DNA of 55,192 nt from the NCBI GenBank assembly GCA_022571715.1, contig JACZXH010000013.1, positions 1 to 55,192 of the forward strand, written 5' to 3'. The stretch comes from Bacteroidota bacterium. GTDB lineage: Bacteria; Bacteroidota; Bacteroidia; Cytophagales; Cyclobacteriaceae. Positions 16,008 to 25,306 of the stretch are shown here, piece after piece; within the stretch, counting starts at the first letter, position 1; every line of letters starts with the position of its first letter. The translations under genes were made by a program, and so were the position numbers. Under the pieces are notes generated by a model that was not told the DNA's origin, ran no database searches, and saw only the letters and a list, made by a program, of their open reading frames with translations.

Positions 16008-18203
16008 TTAACTCAGATTTGGAAGATCGATAATGAAAGTGGTTCCGGTTCCGTATTCTGATTTCAGTAAAATAGTGCCATTTAACTTACTAATCGTTTG
16101 CTTGACGATATATAATCCCAGGCCGGAACCAGTTGATTTTTCGCTGGCACGAAAGAACATTTCAAAAATTTTCTCGTGGAATTTCGGGTCAATACCCTTT
16201 CCGTTATCTTCAACCCGAATGTTTACATGATTGTTTTCCTGAATAATAATAATCTTAACAAACAAGTGTTTTTTCGTGAAATCATGATATTTCACTGCAT
16301 TGGTAATCAGATTATTAAATATAATTTTTAATCGTTTCGGATCTGAATAAAAAGGTTTGTTGATTTTAATATTTCGTTGAATTTCAATTTCCTTCAGGTT
16401 CCTGTACTCCTTGAGCTGCTCGAGAGATTCATCAATTATCTCTTCGAAATTAATCTCATTGTGATCAATATCGGCTTTTACATTTAGAGAATATTCAATT
16501 ACGGAGGAGATAAATTCTTCAAGTTTATGGATACTTTTTTCCATCATTTCTAAATACAATTCCAGGTTTTTGTTGTTGTCAGTTTCGTTTTGTGACAAAG
16601 AAATCAGCCCAAGAATCGACTTGAGTGGGGCCTTGAGATCGTGAGAAGTGTGATAAACAAAACTGTCCAGCTCATTGTTTGAATTCAAAAGTTCAGTATT
16701 TATTTTTTTGAGTCGTTTTTGTTGTTGTATCAAGTCCTTGGTTCTGTTTTCAATGGTGGTTTCAAGGTATACATTTAATTTTTTAAGGCGGTTGGTTCGG
16801 TATTTTACAAACCCAATAGCGATGGCCCCGATTAATAATAATGCAAAGATATACCGGACGGGTGATTCATACCAGGGGGTATTTATTACAAAATGTAAAG
16901 TTGCTTCTTTTGCCGTACGGCCCACTGAATCCCTTGCTCTCACCCTGAAGGTATATTCACCTTCTTTTAGTCGTGTATATTCTTTCTTAAACTCTCCGCT
17001 CCAGGAGCTCCACGTATCTTCAAAGCCCTCTAGCAACACGGCGTATTCTGCATTCTCACCTGCAAAGTCCGGACAGGAATAATAAAATGCAAGTACGTCA
17101 GGAGAAAAAGCGAATGATAGCGATGTTGCATAATCTGACGGCTTTTGGTACCAGTTATGATATACATCCTCTTCTTCGTTAACTACAACTTCACGTATTA
17201 TTACCTGATCTTCATCGGTATCAAAGCTGTTTTTAAAAAAGATACCTAAAGAGTCAACGTCTAATTTCGCAATTCCATCGCTTGTTGCCAGCCACAGGTT
17301 ATCATCATTCCCCACAGCCATATGATAAACCATATCTGCCAGAAGCCCGCTGCTTTTGTCAATCTTTTTACGTATTTCGCCTTCGCGGTTTATTAAAATT
17401 ACACCGCCTTCCCAGGTTCCGAATACCAGGTTATTATCATCCAGCCTGATGCCGTCAAAGAAAAAGTTTTCAATTATATACCTGTCTGCCTCACATTCGA
17501 ATTTGGAGATTTCATTCAGACGTGTATTATACCAGTACAGACCATTTTCGGATGTCGCAATCATGTATTTTTCAGGACCACTACGAAAAACCTGATATAC
17601 AATGTCATCAATAATTTTATAATTTTTGACAGGAATAATAGAGTCACCTTCTATCGGGCCGAATTTGAGTGTTGTGAGACTTGATCCAAAAATCCTGTCA
17701 TCAATGTTGAAAATATATGATTCCTTAAGATGGATTATTTCAATTTTATTATTATCCCATTTAAAAATGCCATCGTATGATTGAAAATATACGTTGTCAT
17801 TCACAAACTGGACTTGCCACATTTCTCCCAATTCTGTCTTTTTCTTGTTCAGGCGTCCAGCAAGAGATTGGTATAAAAGATTACCGGTTGAGTCCGTGTC
17901 GATATATCCAAAATCATTATTTGCCGCAAAATAAAGTGTAGAATCCGGTGCCAGGGCAACATATCGCACATCAGCGTACTTACTGCCATCAATTATTCGC
18001 CATCGTTCACCATCATATTCAACAAGCCCCTGGTTTGTAGCAAAATAGATTATATTCTGCTGATCAATTACCAAATGATATACGAATGGCCCCGCTTTAT
18101 AGGTTGCGGGAGGATAGCGTTTTAAATATCCATATGATTGCTGGCTATAAACATATGAGCTATAGTTTAACAGCATCCATAAAATAAGTAAACCTGATTT
18201 CAC
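16008..18203 (-). CDS. Two-component sensor histidine kinase with propeller sensor
   Basis: A 731-residue membrane sensor. After a signal peptide (ending near YVYSQ) come beta-propeller repeats (about 20-340) with units such as NLWLATSDGIAKLD, a Y_Y_Y immunoglobulin-like domain (about 390-440, WSSWSGEFKKEYTRLKEGEY), one transmembrane helix (about 450-468), a coiled coil, and the kinase core. The phosphoacceptor is H521 in YHTSHDLKAPLKS. The ATP-binding boxes are N (NNLITNAVKYH), G1 (DNGKGID) and G2 (GSGLGLYIV). No receiver or HTH domain follows, and no response regulator is nearby. It starts with GTG, overlapping by 4 bases (GTGA) the stop of the Haem_bd gene, so the two are co-translated. 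Confidence 0.92.
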   Translation of the reverse strand: MKSGLLILWMLLNYSSYVYSQQSYGYLKRYPPATYKAGPFVYHLVIDQQNIIYFATNQGLVEYDGERWRIIDGSKYADVRYVALAPDSTLYFAANNDFGYIDTDSTGNLLYQSLAGRLNKKKTELGEMWQVQFVNDNVYFQSYDGIFKWDNNKIEIIHLKESYIFNIDDRIFGSSLTTLKFGPIEGDSIIPVKNYKIIDDIVYQVFRSGPEKYMIATSENGLYWYNTRLNEISKFECEADRYIIENFFFDGIRLDDNNLVFGTWEGGVILINREGEIRKKIDKSSGLLADMVYHMAVGNDDNLWLATSDGIAKLDVDSLGIFFKNSFDTDEDQVIIREVVVNEEEDVYHNWYQKPSDYATSLSFAFSPDVLAFYYSCPDFAGENAEYAVLLEGFEDTWSSWSGEFKKEYTRLKEGEYTFRVRARDSVGRTAKEATLHFVINTPWYESPVRYIFALLLIGAIAIGFVKYRTNRLKKLNVYLETTIENRTKDLIQQQKRLKKINTELLNSNNELDSFVYHTSHDLKAPLKSILGLISLSQNETDNNKNLELYLEMMEKSIHKLEEFISSVIEYSLNVKADIDHNEINFEEIIDESLEQLKEYRNLKEIEIQRNIKINKPFYSDPKRLKIIFNNLITNAVKYHDFTKKHLFVKIIIIQENNHVNIRVEDNGKGIDPKFHEKIFEMFFRASEKSTGSGLGLYIVKQTISKLNGTILLKSEYGTGTTFIIDLPNLS

Positions 18204-18685
18204 GTTACGGATTTATCTATTTGAAACTTCTGTTGTAATTCTTGCCGGTAATTTTGAATCCAGTTAACAATTTTATCCAGCTTCTGGTCGTCAGGTTTCG
18301 CATACTTATATACGATCATATGACTGGGCAACGGCATACAACCTTCATTTAGCTTTTCTGCTATTTCTTCCAGCTTGTAATCATTACGCTTTAATAAATA
18401 ATTTCCCCAAACAGAAATATTAAGTTCTTCGCGGGCACGATTAACATGTCCATCCAGCCACCACATAACCGGGGCAACATATGAGTACAAGGGGTATCTC
18501 GTTTTGAAAGTATGAAAGTTGTAACAGGAAAATTTCATTATTCTATTGATTTCCTGTGGAGCATTTGAAAAGTTTAAAAAATCAATTGACGGATCAGCCT
18601 CTGGATTATTTTTGTCAATTCTGAAAAATTGCATCACTGTAATAAGGATCACAACAGCGGTTAAAATTTTATACTTTAATTTCAT
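18200..18685 (-). CDS. Haem_bd-family protein with altered CxxCH motif
   Basis: A 161-residue protein with one N-terminal membrane anchor (about 7-21) and a periplasmic Haem_bd domain. The family normally reads SC-Y-x-CH-S followed by a W/Y-P-x-Y-S-x-x-x-P-x-x-WW pattern. Here SCYNFHTFKTRYPLYSYVAP keeps Cys54, His58 and the downstream WWLDGHV and GCMPLPSHMIVY features, but residue 57, the second heme-linking Cys, is Phe (TTT for TGT). Thioether attachment could then use only one Cys, or heme binding is lost. It is translationally coupled to the following sensor kinase. Confidence 0.85.
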   Translation of the reverse strand: MKLKYKILTAVVILITVMQFFRIDKNNPEADPSIDFLNFSNAPQEINRIMKFSCYNFHTFKTRYPLYSYVAPVMWWLDGHVNRAREELNISVWGNYLLKRNDYKLEEIAEKLNEGCMPLPSHMIVYKYAKPDDQKLDKIVNWIQNYRQELQQKFQIDKSVT

Positions 18686-18768
18686 AGCAACTTCAATTTT
18701 AATGAAAAAAACGAATTATAATTGCACAATACAATGAATAATTCGATTTTCGATAATAAATCTTCATA

Positions 18769-20085
18769 ATGAATCTCAATGCATATTTTGGTAACAGACT
18801 AATTGCTGTATCGTCACTCTTACTGATAAACAGCGTGTTTATAAATGGTTATACTCAAAAACTGAATAAACAGGAAAAGAAAATACTTGCAATTGTTGAA
18901 AAGAATAATAACGAAGCCATCGCATTGCTTGAAAAAGTGGTCAATATCAATAGCGGTACCATGAATATTGATGGGGTTACAGCTGTTGGATTAGAATTTA
19001 ATAACGCTTTTAGCAAACTGGGATTCGAAACAAGCTGGATCGATATGCCTGAAGAAATGAACAGGGCAGGGCATTTATTTGCCGAGCATAGGGGAACACA
19101 GGGAAAAAGATTACTTCTTATCGGTCATCTCGATACTGTTTTTGAAAAAGACAGCCCTTTTCAGACGTATGTCGATCAGGATACCATTGCTATCGGTCCG
19201 GGCACTGAAGATATGAAAGGAGGTAATGTGATCATGCTTTATGCACTGAAAGCATTGTTCGAAGCCGGTGTACTGGATGAAACACAGATTATTGTCGCGC
19301 TGCATGGAGATGAAGAAGAAACAGGGAAGCCTCTCTCTGTGAGCCGTAAAGCAATCATAGATGCTGCTAAACGCAGCGATATTGCTCTCGGATACGAAGG
19401 GGCCACCGGATTTGATGAAATTACCATTACCCGCCGTGGTTCGAGTGGATGGAAGCTGGAGGTTTCAGGCAAGCGTGCACATAGTTCAGGCATATTCGGT
19501 AACGAAGATGGGGCTGGAGCTATTTTTGAAACGGCAAGAATACTGCACGAATTTTATAACCAACTCCGCAATGTGAAATACCTTACGTTCAATCCAGGAG
19601 TGATACTTGGCGGAACGTTTGTTGATTATGATGATAGCAATTTTAAAGGCGGAGCGTATGGAAAGTCAAATGTGATTCCTCAGACGGTGGTTGTAACTGG
19701 AGGATTGAGGTTTATTTCAGAGGGGCAAAAAGAGGAAGCACGTAACACAATGCGTACGATTGTAGCTGCACATCTTCCTAAAACGGAAGCAGTTATTACA
19801 TTTTGGGACAGTTATCCGGCAATGGCACCCACGGAAGGAAACAAAAAGGTGATGGAAGCGCTTAGCCAGGTTAGTACCGATATGGGCAGGGGTGAGGTAG
19901 TTGCATTTGACCCGTTAAAACGCGGGGCTGCAGATATTTCGTTTGTAGCGGATTACACTGATGGCATCGATGGCCTGGGATCCATGGGAAAAAACGGGCA
20001 TACTCCAGAAGAATGGATGGATCTGCGTTCATTTGAAGAACTTACAAAAAGAAGCGCCCTTCTGATATACAGGTTAACACGGTAA
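18769..20085 (+). CDS. Secreted M20 family metallopeptidase (glutamate carboxypeptidase type)
   Basis: A 438-residue zinc peptidase with an N-terminal signal (about 1-30, ending near INGYTQ). The di-zinc site is complete: GHLDTVF (His, Asp), GTEDMKGG (bridging Asp), the catalytic base in DEEETG, Glu in GYEGATG, and the last His in GKNGHTPEEWMD. A dimerisation (lid) domain lies between about residues 210 and 330. It resembles CPG2-like glutamate carboxypeptidases and probably trims C-terminal residues from peptides or folate-like substrates in the periplasm. It diverges from the Haem_bd/kinase unit. Confidence 0.92.
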   Translation: MNLNAYFGNRLIAVSSLLLINSVFINGYTQKLNKQEKKILAIVEKNNNEAIALLEKVVNINSGTMNIDGVTAVGLEFNNAFSKLGFETSWIDMPEEMNRAGHLFAEHRGTQGKRLLLIGHLDTVFEKDSPFQTYVDQDTIAIGPGTEDMKGGNVIMLYALKALFEAGVLDETQIIVALHGDEEETGKPLSVSRKAIIDAAKRSDIALGYEGATGFDEITITRRGSSGWKLEVSGKRAHSSGIFGNEDGAGAIFETARILHEFYNQLRNVKYLTFNPGVILGGTFVDYDDSNFKGGAYGKSNVIPQTVVVTGGLRFISEGQKEEARNTMRTIVAAHLPKTEAVITFWDSYPAMAPTEGNKKVMEALSQVSTDMGRGEVVAFDPLKRGAADISFVADYTDGIDGLGSMGKNGHTPEEWMDLRSFEELTKRSALLIYRLTR

Positions 20086-20102
20086 ATTGAACATTCATAA
20101 TA

Positions 20103-20786
20103 TCACCTACTTCTGACTTGCAGCTCCTTACTGATCCACTCTGCCACCTTATCAGAAATCTCCGTGAGTACTTCATTATCCGTTCTTCCGCTACGCTTTA
20201 ATACATGAAACGAGTGATCTGCACCCTCTTCCATAAAAAGGCTGGCTTGTGCTATCTCTTTTATCAACGAAATCAATAAATCCGGGCTAGCCAGGATATC
20301 ACGTGTACCCTGCAGGAATAACATCGGAATATGTATAGATTTTAAATGGTCGGCACGATCGTCGGATGGATTTCCTGGGGCATGCAATGGAAAGCCCCAA
20401 TATATTAACCCATGCACCGGCAAATCAGGTGACTGGGCAATCGCCCAAGATGTCATACGGCCTCCGAACGATTTACCTCCGGCAAACAGAGGATGTTTAT
20501 ATGTCGAAGCCGCATATCGGATTACACCTTCAATCACGTTTACTGTTTTTTTCTTTGTATCCGGTCTTTTTTTACCTTCGTCCATGTAAGGAAAATTAAA
20601 ACGTAATACAGCTAATTTGCGCTCAAAAAGGAGATTAGCAATCGACTCCATGAACATGTGGTTTTTTCCAGCGCCTGCCCCGTGTGCCATAATGATCATA
20701 GCATTTGAATCTTCCGGTCGTGTGAGAACAGCTGAAACAGCAAGATTCAGATCATTTATTGGTATTTTTATATTTTCCGGTTTCAT
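20103..20786 (-). CDS. Alpha/beta hydrolase (KANL3/Tex30-like, dienelactone-hydrolase fold)
   Basis: A 227-residue cytosolic alpha/beta hydrolase. The oxyanion region is IMAHGAGAGKNH, the nucleophile elbow is GGKSFGGRM (Ser in G-K-S-F-G), the Asp lies in FLQGTRDILASPD and the His in GADHSFHVLK. The pattern matches the KANL3/Tex30 group of small bacterial hydrolases of unknown substrate. ATG 20786 is chosen because a 20-codon N-terminal extension is AT-rich and unlike the family. It is convergent with the M20 gene, and its upstream region is shared with the divergent VIT1 gene. Confidence 0.87.
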   Translation of the reverse strand: MKPENIKIPINDLNLAVSAVLTRPEDSNAMIIMAHGAGAGKNHMFMESIANLLFERKLAVLRFNFPYMDEGKKRPDTKKKTVNVIEGVIRYAASTYKHPLFAGGKSFGGRMTSWAIAQSPDLPVHGLIYWGFPLHAPGNPSDDRADHLKSIHIPMLFLQGTRDILASPDLLISLIKEIAQASLFMEEGADHSFHVLKRSGRTDNEVLTEISDKVAEWISKELQVRSR

Positions 20787-20880
20787 TGTATTTATCTCTT
20801 TTAAAATAAATTCGAAGTTAAAAAATTTGTTCCTATATTGATTCAAAATAATAGAACACTACACAAACACAGACCTTAGC

Positions 20881-21624
20881 ATGCAAATGGATAATGTTTT
20901 TGAGGAAGATTCGCTGCATGAAGGAAAACAATTACGCTTTTTTAAAAAAGAGTATATTTCTGAATTCGTATATGGTGGAATAGACGGAGCGGTTACCACA
21001 TTTGCCGTTGTTGCAGGTGCCGCTGGGGCCAACGCAGACATAAAATGGGTATTGATATTCGGATTTGCCAACCTGATTGCCGATGGATTCAGCATGTCGG
21101 TCGGTAATTTTTTTGCCACCAAAACAGACCTGGATAATTTCGAAAAGCATAAAGCAATTGAATACTGGGAAATTGATAATCTTCGCGAAATCGAAGTTCA
21201 GGAGATTAGGGATATTTATGCTGCAAAGGGATTTAAAGGTGATCTACTGGAAAAGGTTGTTGACGTAATTACTTCTGATAACGACGTGTGGGTGGATACA
21301 ATGATGAAGGAAGAACTTGAAATGACTAAAGATATCCGGCTACCTGTTAATACCGCGTTGGCTACCTTCCTGTCTTTTAATTGTATTGGTATTATTCCAT
21401 TACTGGCTTATATGGCTGCCATGCTTTTTGATTTGTCAACAGACAATCTGTTTGTCATATCGTGTGTAGCAACAGGGCTGGCTCTTGTAATCGTCGGGTA
21501 TATGAAAAGTTTTGTAACCGAAAAAAGTCATTTTCGTGGAATTGCAGAAACCTTGCTTTTAGGTGGACTGGCTGCTTTTCTGGCTTACTTAGCAGGTGAC
21601 ATTTTAGCCAAATGGTTATTATAA
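20881..21624 (+). CDS. VIT1/CCC1 family Fe2+/Mn2+ transporter
   Basis: A 247-residue membrane protein of the vacuolar-iron-transporter family. The first helix holds the metal-path Asp in EFVYGGIDGAVTTFAVVAG, and the second holds the conserved ANLIADGFSMSVGNFFA with the metal-binding Met. A Glu-rich cytosolic segment (about 85-145) corresponds to the metal-binding domain, followed by three further helices. Such proteins move Fe2+ or Mn2+ out of the cytosol by proton antiport and relieve metal stress. The Fe-transport locus at 51-54.6 kb is not linked to it. It is followed after 19 bases by the quinone reductase gene. Confidence 0.92.
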   Translation: MQMDNVFEEDSLHEGKQLRFFKKEYISEFVYGGIDGAVTTFAVVAGAAGANADIKWVLIFGFANLIADGFSMSVGNFFATKTDLDNFEKHKAIEYWEIDNLREIEVQEIRDIYAAKGFKGDLLEKVVDVITSDNDVWVDTMMKEELEMTKDIRLPVNTALATFLSFNCIGIIPLLAYMAAMLFDLSTDNLFVISCVATGLALVIVGYMKSFVTEKSHFRGIAETLLLGGLAAFLAYLAGDILAKWLL

Positions 21625-21643
21625 ACAATTATTCCCTTTGTCA

Positions 21644-22660
21644 ATGAAAAGACGTGTTTACCGAATTCCAAAAGCAGGATCGATGAACAATCTGAAGTTG
21701 ATCACGGAAGACCTGCCGCCACCCGAAGCAGATGAAGTGCTCATTCGTATACATGCAATCGGGCTTAATTTTGCTGATATATTTGCCCTGCAGGGACTTT
21801 ATAGCGCCACTCCTGACGGTTCATTCATTCCTGGCCTTGAATTTTCGGGTGAAGTGGTGGATGCCGGAAAAGCGGTGAGCGGGGTTAGCACTGGCTCAAA
21901 AGTAATGGGCGTAACACGGTTTGGCGCTTACACTGATCATATTATGATAAATAGTGATTACGTGGTTGAATTACCTGCAGGGTGGTCGCATGCAGATGGC
22001 GCTGCATTTGCTGTTCAGGCATTAACCGCTTATTACGCGTTGGTAATTCTCGGAAATATGCAGCCGGACAGTATGGTATTGATTCACAGTGCGGCAGGTG
22101 GAGTAGGAATTTGGGCTAACCGGATTGCAAAAAAGAAGGGTAGTTATACTATTGGCGTAGTTGGCCATGAGGATAAATTTTCGGTACTGAAAAGCGAAGG
22201 TTACGATTTATGGATGGTGCGATCGGCTGATTTTAAAGCACAACTAATGAAGCTTACTGATAATGTAAAACCTGATTTGATTCTTGAATGTATTGGCGGA
22301 AGGATATTTGAAGACAGTTATAAAATACTTAATCAGCAGGGTCGATTGATTTCATATGGTGCGGCACATTTTGGCAATAAAAGTCCACGACCTGATTTGC
22401 TGATATCAATGTGGAAATATTTGACCAGACCAAAAATTGATCCTATGGAAATGATGAAATCAAATAAATCAGTTATGGCTTTTAATCTGATCTGGCTGTT
22501 TGAAAAAAAGCATCTGTTCCATAAGCTGATAGGGGAATTACTCGATCTTGACCTGGGAAGGCCGTTGGTAAAGCACACCTTCGGTTTTGATAATATGCAT
22601 GAAGCGCTCCGGCTGTTTCAAAGCGGGAAAACAACCGGAAAAGTCATTGTAGAAGTCTGA
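21644..22660 (+). CDS. Zinc-free MDR quinone oxidoreductase (VAT-1-like)
   Basis: A 338-residue medium-chain dehydrogenase/reductase. The N-terminal GroES-like domain includes GLNFADIFALQGLYSATPDG and GLEFSGEVVDAG. The Rossmann NADPH site is VLIHSAAGGVGIWANRIA. The catalytic-zinc ligands of alcohol dehydrogenases are absent, as in quinone oxidoreductase and VAT-1 homologues. It probably reduces quinones or enals with NADPH. ATG 21644 is preferred to TTG 21638. It is convergent with the PLP-enzyme gene, the two stops being 17 bases apart, and may be co-transcribed with VIT1. Confidence 0.88.
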   Translation: MKRRVYRIPKAGSMNNLKLITEDLPPPEADEVLIRIHAIGLNFADIFALQGLYSATPDGSFIPGLEFSGEVVDAGKAVSGVSTGSKVMGVTRFGAYTDHIMINSDYVVELPAGWSHADGAAFAVQALTAYYALVILGNMQPDSMVLIHSAAGGVGIWANRIAKKKGSYTIGVVGHEDKFSVLKSEGYDLWMVRSADFKAQLMKLTDNVKPDLILECIGGRIFEDSYKILNQQGRLISYGAAHFGNKSPRPDLLISMWKYLTRPKIDPMEMMKSNKSVMAFNLIWLFEKKHLFHKLIGELLDLDLGRPLVKHTFGFDNMHEALRLFQSGKTTGKVIVEV

Positions 22661-22677
22661 TCGGTATAAGCTGTGCC

Positions 22678-23970
22678 TCAGGCATCTGCGGCGTCTTTGA
22701 TCGCATCAACAAGCAGGTCAAGATTTTCAAGGGTCGTATATAAGTGCGGCGTAACGCGTACTCCTTTCACCGCTTTGTTGTTGATAGCAACTGTAAATAT
22801 TCTGTATTTATCATAAAAAAATGCCTCCAGTTCATCAGGCGTCATGCCTTCAATTGCCACATTGCCAATGGCACAGGACCTGTCGTGCTCGAGCGGAACA
22901 TTTAATGTAACTCCGGGTATATCCTTCACTTTTTCGCACCAATAATTTTTGAGATACCTTAGTCGTTCTTCTTTACGCTTTGATCCGATGGCATTATGAA
23001 ATTTAAGGGCATTGGCAACGGTAATGATAGTACCTACCGGCTGGGTACCTGTGCGTTCAAATTTGGTTATGCTGTTAGTCGGAGCCCTTGTATCGCCAAA
23101 GAGCGGCCATATCTTATCGATTTTATTTCTTTTGATGTAAAGTACGCCTAAGCCTAGCGGACAGCACAGCCATTTATGCAGGCTGGCCGCATAATAATCA
23201 CCGTGGAGGTCAGGAATTTTAAAATCGAGATGTGCAAATGTATGTGCACCGTCAATGATCACTTCAACCCCCATTGCATGGGCCATATCGCAGATTTGTC
23301 TGACAGGAAGAATCTGTCCTGTCAGATTGATCATATGTGTGCATAGGATAACCTTTGTCCGGGGTGTAATCGCATTTTCGTAGGCGGCAACGATTTCTGC
23401 GTCGCTCTTTGGATGAAGCGGTATCGCAATCTCCGTTAATTTGATTTTATAACGTTTTCCCGCTTGTGCAAATGCTTCCAACATATTCGGATAATCCTGT
23501 TCAGTTATAATTGCTTCGTCGCCGGGTTGCCACGGGTACCCAAGTATGATCACATTTAACGATTCCGTGGTGTTTCTTGTAATGGAAATTTCATCAGGCG
23601 ATGTGCCTCCAAAGGCTGCCACCATCTCACGGATTTCCTGCCGTTCCTCCCGTTGTCTGCGCCGCATATAAAATGAAGGCTGTTCATTGATCATTTCAAT
23701 ATTTCGTAGTTGGGCTTCCATAACTACATTGGGCTGGGGAGAAAAGTAACCAGCTTCCAGGTTAATAAAATGTGGCGACTGGCTATAAGCGTTTTGCACC
23801 GGATACCAGAAATCCTCATCCCGGGCAACTTCAGCAGCAGGTAATCCTTCGGCATTTTTACTTACCTTACGTGTCGCTGCCATCACTTGCGATGTGAATA
23901 CGGTTGTAACGGCCACTGCGCCGGTAGCAAGTCCTAATTTTTTCAAAAAATATCTTCTCGATTGTTCCAT
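22678..23970 (-). CDS. Class V aminotransferase-fold PLP enzyme with twin-arginine signal
   Basis: A 430-residue PLP enzyme of the class V aminotransferase/isopenicillin-N-epimerase group. The N-terminus SRRYFLKKLGLATGAVAVTT is a typical twin-arginine export signal ending near QVMAA, so the folded holoenzyme is probably sent to the periplasm. PLP site residues are seen: ITRNTTESLN (phosphate contacts), IDGAHTFAHLD (Asp to ring N) and the Schiff-base Lys in AASLHKWLCCPLGLG. The reaction (epimerase, lyase, desulfurase or aminotransferase) is unknown. It lies 6 bases after the SPOR/OmpA gene in the same operon, which supports an envelope role. Confidence 0.9.
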   Translation of the reverse strand: MEQSRRYFLKKLGLATGAVAVTTVFTSQVMAATRKVSKNAEGLPAAEVARDEDFWYPVQNAYSQSPHFINLEAGYFSPQPNVVMEAQLRNIEMINEQPSFYMRRRQREERQEIREMVAAFGGTSPDEISITRNTTESLNVIILGYPWQPGDEAIITEQDYPNMLEAFAQAGKRYKIKLTEIAIPLHPKSDAEIVAAYENAITPRTKVILCTHMINLTGQILPVRQICDMAHAMGVEVIIDGAHTFAHLDFKIPDLHGDYYAASLHKWLCCPLGLGVLYIKRNKIDKIWPLFGDTRAPTNSITKFERTGTQPVGTIITVANALKFHNAIGSKRKEERLRYLKNYWCEKVKDIPGVTLNVPLEHDRSCAIGNVAIEGMTPDELEAFFYDKYRIFTVAINNKAVKGVRVTPHLYTTLENLDLLVDAIKDAADA

Positions 23971-23976
23971 TGTATT

Positions 23977-25224
23977 TTAATTTTCAAGAATTTCAATTTC
24001 TACATGCACATTTTTTATGGCCTCTGGATCCAACTTTTTATAGAGCATTTTTTTACCTCCCCAACCTTTTAATTCCATGCGATCTTTCGATATACCATGC
24101 CGGATCAGATAATTCCTTACTGTCTCGGCGCGCAATTCTGAAAGTTTTTTGGCAGACAGTTCATTCGTTATGGCTCCTGATTTACTGAAATAGTTGGTAG
24201 CAGATTCCAGGAGATATGATGCTTCTACAGTCGCGCCTCCATTTGTGTGACCGTGTATGTTGATTTTATAATGGCTGTTCTCTTCAAGCATATCAAAAAG
24301 TTGATCCAATTCATTTATTGATTCCGGTCGCATGATAGCAGAATGGCTAAAAAAATAAACATTGTACATGGTGAGTAAATCGCCCTTCTCAAACCTGATC
24401 AGGTCAAATGTAACTTTAATAGAATCGCCTTTAATGTCAAGAAAATAGTCGGTTGTGTCGTTAATAGGATTATCAATATTAAAAGTATGGATGATTTTGC
24501 GATAACCGAAAACATCTGTTTCAAGCTGAATATCAGAGTGGCTGTTACTTGGCTTGTCGATGTATTGCCATGTATTTCCCTGTAGGGAATTAATTATTTT
24601 TCCTGATCGGGGATCAATAACCTGAACCCTTGTGTCAATTGGTTCGCCTGTCCTGCCATGATTGATGCTGTAGTACACCAGATACTTTCCCTCATTCGGA
24701 TCGAATTTAGATACTGGTTCTGATTCTGGTTCTTGCTCTTGCTCCTGTATTTGTACTGGTCCTGGTTCATTGACTTTCGCAATGTCTTCCGTTTCCGTTT
24801 CCATTTCAGTTTTATTTACCTGAGCTTCTTTTGTTTGTAGTACATTTTCAGTCTCTTCACCTGATTTTTCGATATCTTCGGGTTTATACACATAAACCCA
24901 GGCATCCGAAAATCTTCCCTGTTTGCGAATATTTCGCATATTATTGATTGCCACCTCTCGTTTTCTATGATATTCAAGATACACAAAGAGCATGTTTTTT
25001 ATCTTAAAATAGGCATATATTGCCGACGTATCTACTGATGAAATTTTATTAACCAGCCGGGAGGCATAGCCATGCTGATTTGCCCGGTATGCCGCAACAA
25101 CAATATAATAGCCACTTTCAGGATTTGTTTCCTGCAGAGGATGATTATATCCAAAGGAAAGAATACTAAAGAAAACTACAAACAAGCCTGTTAAAAAAAT
25201 GACCTTTAGGCTATAATTGTGCAT
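23977..25224 (-). CDS. SPOR-like / OmpA-family envelope protein
   Basis: A 415-residue exported protein. After an N-terminal signal (about 1-30) comes a SPOR-like segment (about 38-115; YYIVVAAYRANQHGYASRLV ... AWVYVYKP), an acidic, Glu/Gln-rich linker (about 120-175), a beta-rich middle section, and a C-terminal OmpA domain (about 305-415; INIHGHTNGGATVEASYLLE, then ELRAETVRNYLIRHGI and MELKGWGG). SPOR domains bind denuded glycans and OmpA domains bind stem peptides, so it likely ties the outer envelope to peptidoglycan. It is first in a pair with the Tat-exported PLP enzyme. Confidence 0.88.
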   Translation of the reverse strand: MHNYSLKVIFLTGLFVVFFSILSFGYNHPLQETNPESGYYIVVAAYRANQHGYASRLVNKISSVDTSAIYAYFKIKNMLFVYLEYHRKREVAINNMRNIRKQGRFSDAWVYVYKPEDIEKSGEETENVLQTKEAQVNKTEMETETEDIAKVNEPGPVQIQEQEQEPESEPVSKFDPNEGKYLVYYSINHGRTGEPIDTRVQVIDPRSGKIINSLQGNTWQYIDKPSNSHSDIQLETDVFGYRKIIHTFNIDNPINDTTDYFLDIKGDSIKVTFDLIRFEKGDLLTMYNVYFFSHSAIMRPESINELDQLFDMLEENSHYKINIHGHTNGGATVEASYLLESATNYFSKSGAITNELSAKKLSELRAETVRNYLIRHGISKDRMELKGWGGKKMLYKKLDPEAIKNVHVEIEILEN

Positions 25225-25306
25225 ACTTATAGGTTAATAAATATTTGTTAAAATATATTGCTGTTAGTTAAAATTTTAAATGAAAAATTCCAAATAGATC
25301 TACATT

